In this document: positions 60,036 to 64,000 of the stretch, one piece after another
Numbering within the stretch: the stretch's first letter is position 1
How the letters are laid out: every line of letters starts with the position of its first letter
From: Bacillota bacterium
Lineage (GTDB): Bacteria; Bacillota; UBA4882; UBA8346
Reading direction: 5' to 3'
DNA length: 64,000 nt
Assembly (NCBI GenBank): GCA_023394955.1
Contig: JAEWZY010000061.1
Span: 51,198-115,197, forward strand
Notes under the pieces: generated by a model
Database searches by the model: none
Told to the model about the DNA's origin: nothing
Seen by the model: only the letters and a program-made list of their open reading frames with translations
Program-made: the position numbers and the translations under genes

Positions 60036-61106
60036 ATGAAAACCATATCCCTTAAAACCATCCCCCCAAAAAGCCGGATCTTAATCGTCAGGCTGAGCGC
60101 CATTGGCGATGTGATCCGGACTCTCCCGGCAGTCCATTTAATCCGGGAACAACTCCCCGAAGCCTACTTGGGCTGGTCTGTGGAAAGCGCTCCCCATAGC
60201 TTAATCAAAGGCCACCCGGAGATTGACAAATTCTTCGTTTTTCCCAAAAAACAAATTCAACAAGCGATTAAAAAAGCTGATTTTAAAGAAGCGCGGCGGT
60301 TGCTAAAGGAGTTCGGCGCGGCATTAAAAGCCGAGCGGTTTGAAATTGCCATTGACATGCAGAATTTGTTTAAAAGCGGGGTTGTTACTTTGCTGTCCGG
60401 AGCGAAGACCAGAATCGGATACGGGTTGGGCCGGGAGGGCAGCAAGCTCTTTTTGACCGACCGTGTTACCCCGCCTTACAAGTCCCATCAAATGATGCAA
60501 TTTGTCGAATGGCAAATGGAGTTGGTAAGGCGTTTAGGGGTTGACGGTGAGGTCCAATTTGTTCTGCCGGATTATTCCCCTGAGCAAGCTACGATTAAGC
60601 AATTTATTAATAAACACGGTATCACAGGAGATTTTTTTTGCCTGGCGCCCGGGACCAGTTGGTCCAATAAGTCATGGACCCCGGAAGGAATGGCTGGCCT
60701 GGCCGATAAGTTAAGCGCATACGGCCGGGTCTTAGTCATCGGTTCGGAATCGGACCGGAAAATTGCCGCTCCAGTACTTGAGTTGGCCAAAACCGATCCG
60801 CTGGATACTATCGGCGTGTTTAATCTCCGGGAATTGGCTGTCTTACTTCACCAAGCAAAATTTTATCTCGGCGGGGACACCGGCCCGATGCATCTGGCGG
60901 TGGCGGTAGGGACTAAAGTTTTCGCCTGGTTCGGGCCGACCAGTCCCGCTGTTCACGGTCCTTATCAGGAGGGAGCGGTTGTTTTTAATCTGAACCTGAA
61001 TTGTCAGCCTTGTAATAAGCGGAAATGCGATTCCAAGCAATGTTTGCGGAAGTTAGATTTGGAGACGGTTTGGGGGAAGGTGGAGCCGTTTCTGGACCAG
61101 GATTAG
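60036..61106 (+). CDS. Family 9 glycosyltransferase (ADP-heptose:LPS heptosyltransferase type)
   Basis: The 356-residue enzyme matches the WaaF/WaaC family, which adds heptose to the LPS inner core. ILIVRLSAIGDVIRTLPAVH at the N-terminus is the nucleotide-binding Rossmann start and GGDTGPMHLAVAVGTKVFAWFGPT the C-terminal donor-binding motif. A Cys cluster (CQPCNKRKCDSKQC, about residues 326-339) is frequent in this family. AAAGG lies before the ATG. It acts after waaA in core oligosaccharide synthesis. Exact heptosyl position is unknown. Confidence 0.9.
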   Translation: MKTISLKTIPPKSRILIVRLSAIGDVIRTLPAVHLIREQLPEAYLGWSVESAPHSLIKGHPEIDKFFVFPKKQIQQAIKKADFKEARRLLKEFGAALKAERFEIAIDMQNLFKSGVVTLLSGAKTRIGYGLGREGSKLFLTDRVTPPYKSHQMMQFVEWQMELVRRLGVDGEVQFVLPDYSPEQATIKQFINKHGITGDFFCLAPGTSWSNKSWTPEGMAGLADKLSAYGRVLVIGSESDRKIAAPVLELAKTDPLDTIGVFNLRELAVLLHQAKFYLGGDTGPMHLAVAVGTKVFAWFGPTSPAVHGPYQEGAVVFNLNLNCQPCNKRKCDSKQCLRKLDLETVWGKVEPFLDQD

Positions 61107-61198
61107 CCGGGATTAGAGGGCTATTGAATGACGGTGCTATTTCTCGATCTCAATCAGTGATACAAATACCTAGGTTAGCTTCGGGAGATTGTTATAAT

Positions 61199-61316
61199 GT
61201 CTAAAATCAACTTATCCCACGCCGGTTTTTTGCCCATCGTTACCTGTGTTTGCCCCTCTCTGTTCCGTTCCAGTTTCTGAACGTCGTTTCAACAAAGAGG
61301 GGCGCGTGGGTTGGAC
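61199..61316 (+). repeat. attC-like cruciform element
   Basis: Three nested complementary arm pairs span 118 bases: GTCTAA (61199-61204) with TTGGAC (61311-61316), CCCACGC (61216-61222) with GCGTGGG (61304-61310) and CCCCTCT (61253-61259) with AGAGGGG (61296-61302). The right end GTTGGAC fits the integron core GTTRRRY and the left GTCTAAA matches RYYYAAC in 6 of 7. Size and geometry suit an attC recombination site. It lies 93 bases after the heptosyltransferase gene. No integrase is in the window. Confidence 0.45.
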
Positions 61317-61394
61317 ATTCAAATTCCCGTCTTAATCAGCCTTTCCTTTCTATTGACACGACTTTCAGTGTTTCTTACCGAATGGAGAGGCGAG

Positions 61395-61861
61395 TTGGGT
61401 TTAGACAAAACAAAGGTTGTGAGTGAAATTAGTAAACATAAAAATAAATGTTTAAAGCTTATTTTCACTGGTTTATTGTTTTGGGTTTTATTCTTAGGTA
61501 CTAATGTTTTTGGAAAACAATCACCATATCCTAATGTTGTTTTTCATGCGTCAACTGCTGAAGAGGAGGCTAAATATATTTGGGTTCTAATTAACAAAAT
61601 TGAATTTTTTACTCAAAATGGCTACAGAATTTCATTACAACTAATTCTTTAATTGAAGATTTAAAAACAAAAGCGCTGCAGCATCAATTACAACAGGATG
61701 ATTGTCAAAATTCGGAAGAAGTATTTGAAAAAGAGATATATAATTCGGACAAATATAAACTTGGTCTGATTAAACTTGAAGAAACAAAAGATAAAGTAGT
61801 AAGGTGTTTTTCCACTTTTAAACCACCCAGATTCACGGGAGAGGTTACCATATTATATTAA
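61395..61861 (+). pseudogene. Frameshifted gene for an exported protein of unknown function
   Basis: From TTG 61395 (GGAGAGG upstream) a frame encodes a signal-anchor protein (CLKLIFTGLLFWVLFLG) then SPYPNVVFHASTAEEEAKYI, and stops at 61652. The text continues in another frame from about 61637 as TNSLIEDLKTKALQHQLQQ to a stop at 61861, with the same AT-rich composition and coding quality. One frameshift near 61630-61640 thus splits a gene of about 155 codons. I do not recognise the family. Sequencing error is possible. Confidence 0.6.
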
Positions 61862-61894
61862 TGAATACGTTAAAACTAATAAATGAATTTAAAA

Positions 61895-62060
61895 GTGGTT
61901 ACCGTCCTAGTAGCCTTCAAATTAGGGCCGACGCACAGCCGATAACACAGCATTGCCGCCTCGGGCCACAGAAAGCTAAATCATGATGTTGGATAAGGTA
62001 AGTCGTGGCATGAAGTCGCGGCCACATCGATTCGCTAACCGAGTCGGCGAGGAGGGTGGT
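61895..62060 (+). repeat. Structured intergenic element, copy A
   Basis: The 65-base core 61895-61959 can fold as one long imperfect hairpin: GTGG with CCGC, GTTA with TAAC, and CCTAGT with ATTAGG around a loop containing CCTTCAA. Copy B (63375-63555) has the same plan with compensating changes. A second shared block, GTGG..ATGAAGTCG, occurs at 62005-62018. It starts 34 bases after the broken gene's stop codon and its GC content is much higher than that of the flanking genes. Confidence 0.6.
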
Positions 62061-62142
62061 TCCATGCGCCGAGTGCAAAAGAAGGGCTTTAAAGTTATGG
62101 TTAAATGCTTTTTTTTGAAAAGCTGTATAAGGAGATGCGAAT

Positions 62143-62290
62143 ATGTTCAATGAACTAAAAAAATATACGACCAAACCCAAATCGTTCATGGTATTACTGT
62201 GAAGAGGATGGATTTTGGAGCGAAAAGCCACATATTTGCTTAGAATCCGTTTACCAATATGATGATGAAGACAATACAGAATTAAGATAG
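62143..62290 (+). pseudogene. Small frameshifted gene of unknown function
   Basis: ATG 62143, with AAGGAGA at 62129-62135, starts MFNELKKYTTKPKSFMVLL and stops after 19 codons. Another frame continues from about 62188 as WYYCEEDGFWSEKPHICLES and ends at 62290 with an acidic tail. The two parts read as one protein of about 48 residues with a frameshift near 62183. Not recognised. It lies between structured element A and the MTHFR-like gene. Confidence 0.5.
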
Positions 62291-62434
62291 TCTATTGTAA
62301 TAACTGAAGAAACTGTGAACTGCTATAATATCTGGGACCATTTTTTACTAAGGAAAAACGTTATACGACAGATGGCGCAAAAAACCTGACGCGCGTTCCG
62401 CGCTATTAAAAACAATAAAAATATTGAGGGGAAA

Positions 62435-63364
62435 ATGTTAAAAGAAAAGATACTAAGAAAAAGATCCGGCATAATAACTTATGGTTTAACACCTCCAAAA
62501 CAAGATAATTCTATTGAAAAAATATTTGAGATTGCAGAAAGACAAAAAAATAGGATTCAAAATATTGGCATTGACGGTCTAATACTTTATGACATTCAGG
62601 AAGAGGCTGATAGAAAAAAGGAAGAAAGACCATTTCCTTTTTTACCTACAATCAGCCCAACGGAATATGAAAGAAATTATTTAAATGATTTAAGTATACC
62701 TAAAATCATTTATCAATGTGTTGGTAAATATTCACCAGATCAGTTTTCTAAGTGGTTAGAAACGGATAGTGAAAAGGAAAAATTTGCAGTTTTCGTTGGC
62801 GCATCTTCTCACAAACAAGAAGTTAGATTACGATTGCCAGAAGCTTATATGTTAAGGCAAAAGTTGAATGGCAATTTGATTTTGGGTGGCGTTGCAATAC
62901 CAGAACGACATATAAAACAAAGTGATGAACATTTACGAATCATTCATAAAATGGAAAGTGGATGTCAGTTCTTTGTGTCCCAAGCTACTTTCAATATTGA
63001 AGCATCAAAAAATTTTTTATCTGATTATTATTATCATTGTAAAAACCTTAATATTGAAATGGTGCCAATTTTATTTACCTTGATGCCTTGTGGTTCGTTG
63101 AAAACATTGGAATTCATGAAATGGCTGGGAATCAGCATTCCAAGATGGTTAAAAAATGATTTAACCAATTCTGAAGATATTTTGGATAAATCAATTGTAT
63201 TGGAAAAAATGATTTTTCAAGAATTACTTGACTTTGCATTGGAGAAAGGTATACCCATTGGTTGTAATATTGAAAGTGTATCAGTTAGAAAATCTGAAAT
63301 AGAGGCTTCTATCCAACTCGTTAAAGACATTAAAAGTATTGTTAAAAATAAAATATCAAGTTAA
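62435..63364 (+). CDS. Methylenetetrahydrofolate reductase-like (TIM barrel) protein
   Basis: The 309-residue protein resembles short MetF-type 5,10-methylenetetrahydrofolate reductases. GIITYGLTPPKQDN parallels the N-terminal strand-loop of MetF with its conserved PP, and GIDGLILYDIQEEADRKKEE, GGVAIPERH and FVSQATFNIEASKNF fit later strands, including the FFxTQ-like segment as FFVSQ. Usual flavin-binding residues are not all evident, so the function may differ. The start ATG 62435 has GAGGGGAAA upstream. Its codon use is strongly AT-rich, unlike the core genes, and it sits in the cassette-like region, so recent transfer is likely. Confidence 0.6.
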   Translation: MLKEKILRKRSGIITYGLTPPKQDNSIEKIFEIAERQKNRIQNIGIDGLILYDIQEEADRKKEERPFPFLPTISPTEYERNYLNDLSIPKIIYQCVGKYSPDQFSKWLETDSEKEKFAVFVGASSHKQEVRLRLPEAYMLRQKLNGNLILGGVAIPERHIKQSDEHLRIIHKMESGCQFFVSQATFNIEASKNFLSDYYYHCKNLNIEMVPILFTLMPCGSLKTLEFMKWLGISIPRWLKNDLTNSEDILDKSIVLEKMIFQELLDFALEKGIPIGCNIESVSVRKSEIEASIQLVKDIKSIVKNKISS

Positions 63365-63374
63365 ATATTTGTAA

Positions 63375-63555
63375 GCGGTTGACGTCCTATCAGCCTTCAA
63401 CTGATGGGCGACCATCCATCGTGTAACAACATGTTGCCGCTGTCGGTTTTCGAAGAGGCCAGGATAATTCATGCTGTAGTTTCGAAGATGTGGTTTATGA
63501 AGTCGGCATCCGCCTAAGTCGAGGTGTCACTAAGGCGGACGGATGTCGGCAACAC
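63375..63555 (+). repeat. Structured intergenic element, copy B
   Basis: The core 63375-63440 aligns with copy A: GCGG with CCGC, GTT with AAC, and CCTATCAG with CTGATGGG around the same CCTTCAA loop. Differences from copy A preserve pairing. The second block GTGGTTTATGAAGTCGG is at 63490-63506. A further hairpin, CCGCCTAAG with CTAAGGCGG, lies near 63510-63540. It begins 11 bases after the stop of the MTHFR-like gene. Confidence 0.6.
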
Positions 63556-63649
63556 AGGGCATAGTGTCTCCACGGCCTTCCGGGCCGCTGGGTTGGAATA
63601 AATGTTGAATATGCATGACGAGGTATTTATATATATGGTAGGTGTAAAA

Positions 63650-64000
63650 ATGCCAAAAGGAATAATTATATTTGGAGCAAACGGTAGCGGAGCGCGTGTT
63701 CTGAATTATAAATATATGGATATTGAAGATTATCACTTTATAAAATCAGAAATTCCATACACCGTAGAGCGTTCACGCGAGGATTGTTTGAATTTAATGT
63801 TTACCGATATTGAAAAATATCATTCTTTTGTTATTTCTGCCGTGACCGGAGATTTTGGCGAGGAGATTTCGTTGATGTACGACTTTGCTGTATTTATGTC
63901 AGCACCGCTTGAAACCCGTATTGAACGCATAAAACAACGAGCATTTAAACAGCATGGAGAACGCGTTTGTGAAGGCGGTGATATGTACGAACAGGAGTTG
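63650..64000 (+). CDS. P-loop kinase-like protein, Walker A incomplete (cut by window end)
   Basis: From ATG 63650 (AGGTG upstream) 117 codons stay open to the window edge. MPKGIIIFGANGSG starts a P-loop NTPase like small nucleotide or shikimate-type kinases, and MDIEDYHF, SAVTGDFGEE and SAPLETRIERIKQRA match later motifs (DxE-type, the strand before the lid, and the R-x-x-R lid). The text jumps from GANGSG directly to ARVLNYK: the Lys-Ser/Thr of Walker A and about six following residues are missing without a frameshift. The product is therefore probably inactive, or the cassette carries a deletion. Confidence 0.6.
   Translation, partial: MPKGIIIFGANGSGARVLNYKYMDIEDYHFIKSEIPYTVERSREDCLNLMFTDIEKYHSFVISAVTGDFGEEISLMYDFAVFMSAPLETRIERIKQRAFKQHGERVCEGGDMYEQEL

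Noticed and set aside
61917..62231. 104-codon minus-strand frame across structured element A
   Set aside because: It spans the repeat and the start of a small plus-strand gene; its composition follows the hairpin arms rather than coding DNA.
61895..63555. Structured elements as group II intron or CRISPR
   Set aside because: No domain V-like hairpin, no reverse transcriptase, no regular short repeats with spacers, and only two copies.
1..64000. tRNA, rRNA, tmRNA or insertion sequences
   Set aside because: No tRNA cloverleaf, rRNA stretch, transposase or terminal inverted repeats were recognised anywhere in the window.

Overview
The window looks like chromosomal DNA of an endospore-forming, low-GC member of the Bacillota (Firmicutes) that also has an outer membrane. 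Sporulation is shown by spo0A, spoIVB, spoVS, a ytaF-like gene and two small acid-soluble spore protein genes. The outer membrane is indicated by a Kdo transferase gene (waaA), an ADP-heptose-type glycosyltransferase gene and a small exported beta-barrel protein ending in Phe. This combination fits diderm spore-formers such as Limnochordia/Hydrogenispora-like, Halanaerobiales or Negativicutes lineages. The exact lineage is inference. Many genes start with TTG behind a strong Shine-Dalgarno (SD) sequence, so several starts given here are shorter than the longest open frame.

Layout. 1-4.9 kb: peptidoglycan and division genes (murF end, mraY, ftsW, murA) and an exported protein. 4.95-6.7 kb: fapR-fabH, with a palindromic FapR-type operator just downstream of the -10 box. 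6.7-16.7 kb: a diguanylate cyclase, obg, yhbY-proB-nadD, an RRM protein, a PilZ protein, and yqeK-rsfS-leuS-metallopeptidase. 16.9-24.2 kb: spoIVB, then spo0A followed by steA/steB-like genes, two glycosyltransferases, nfo and rnhA. 24.3-28.5 kb: carbon metabolism (split transketolase, PPi-type phosphofructokinase, aldolase). 28.5-33.6 kb: ytaF, a LiaF-like protein, proA, alpha-glucan phosphorylase. 33.7-38.3 kb: helD and mutS2. 38.4-46.2 kb: an apparently orphaned ykkC-class riboswitch, an exported protein, a sugar kinase, the porin-like protein, serine dehydratase, a HAD phosphatase, a TPR protein, a nitroreductase and two SASP genes. 46.4-61.1 kb: a long fatty acid/division/envelope run (yceD-rpmF, plsX, fabD, fabG, acpP, fabF, rnc, spoVS, sigma factor, smc, ftsY, waaA, heptosyltransferase). 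61.1-64 kb: a foreign-looking region of AT-rich, partly broken genes separated by GC-rich structured elements, resembling an integron-like cassette array.

The strongest candidate for something new is the roughly 290-nt leader of mutS2 (36,083-36,371). It has a consensus promoter, a 22-codon leader peptide ORF with its own SD, and two tandem intrinsic terminators. Complementary segments suggest a relay: the leader ORF can pair with the 5' arm of terminator 1, and the freed 3' arm of terminator 1 is exactly complementary to the 5' arm of terminator 2. MutS2 is known in Bacillus as a factor acting on collided ribosomes, so ribosome stalling on the leader could switch on a ribosome-rescue gene. 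The MutS2 here lacks the C-terminal Smr domain. The second candidate is the 61-64 kb cassette-like region, with two diverged copies of a hairpin element whose stems covary and a separate 118-nt attC-like cruciform.
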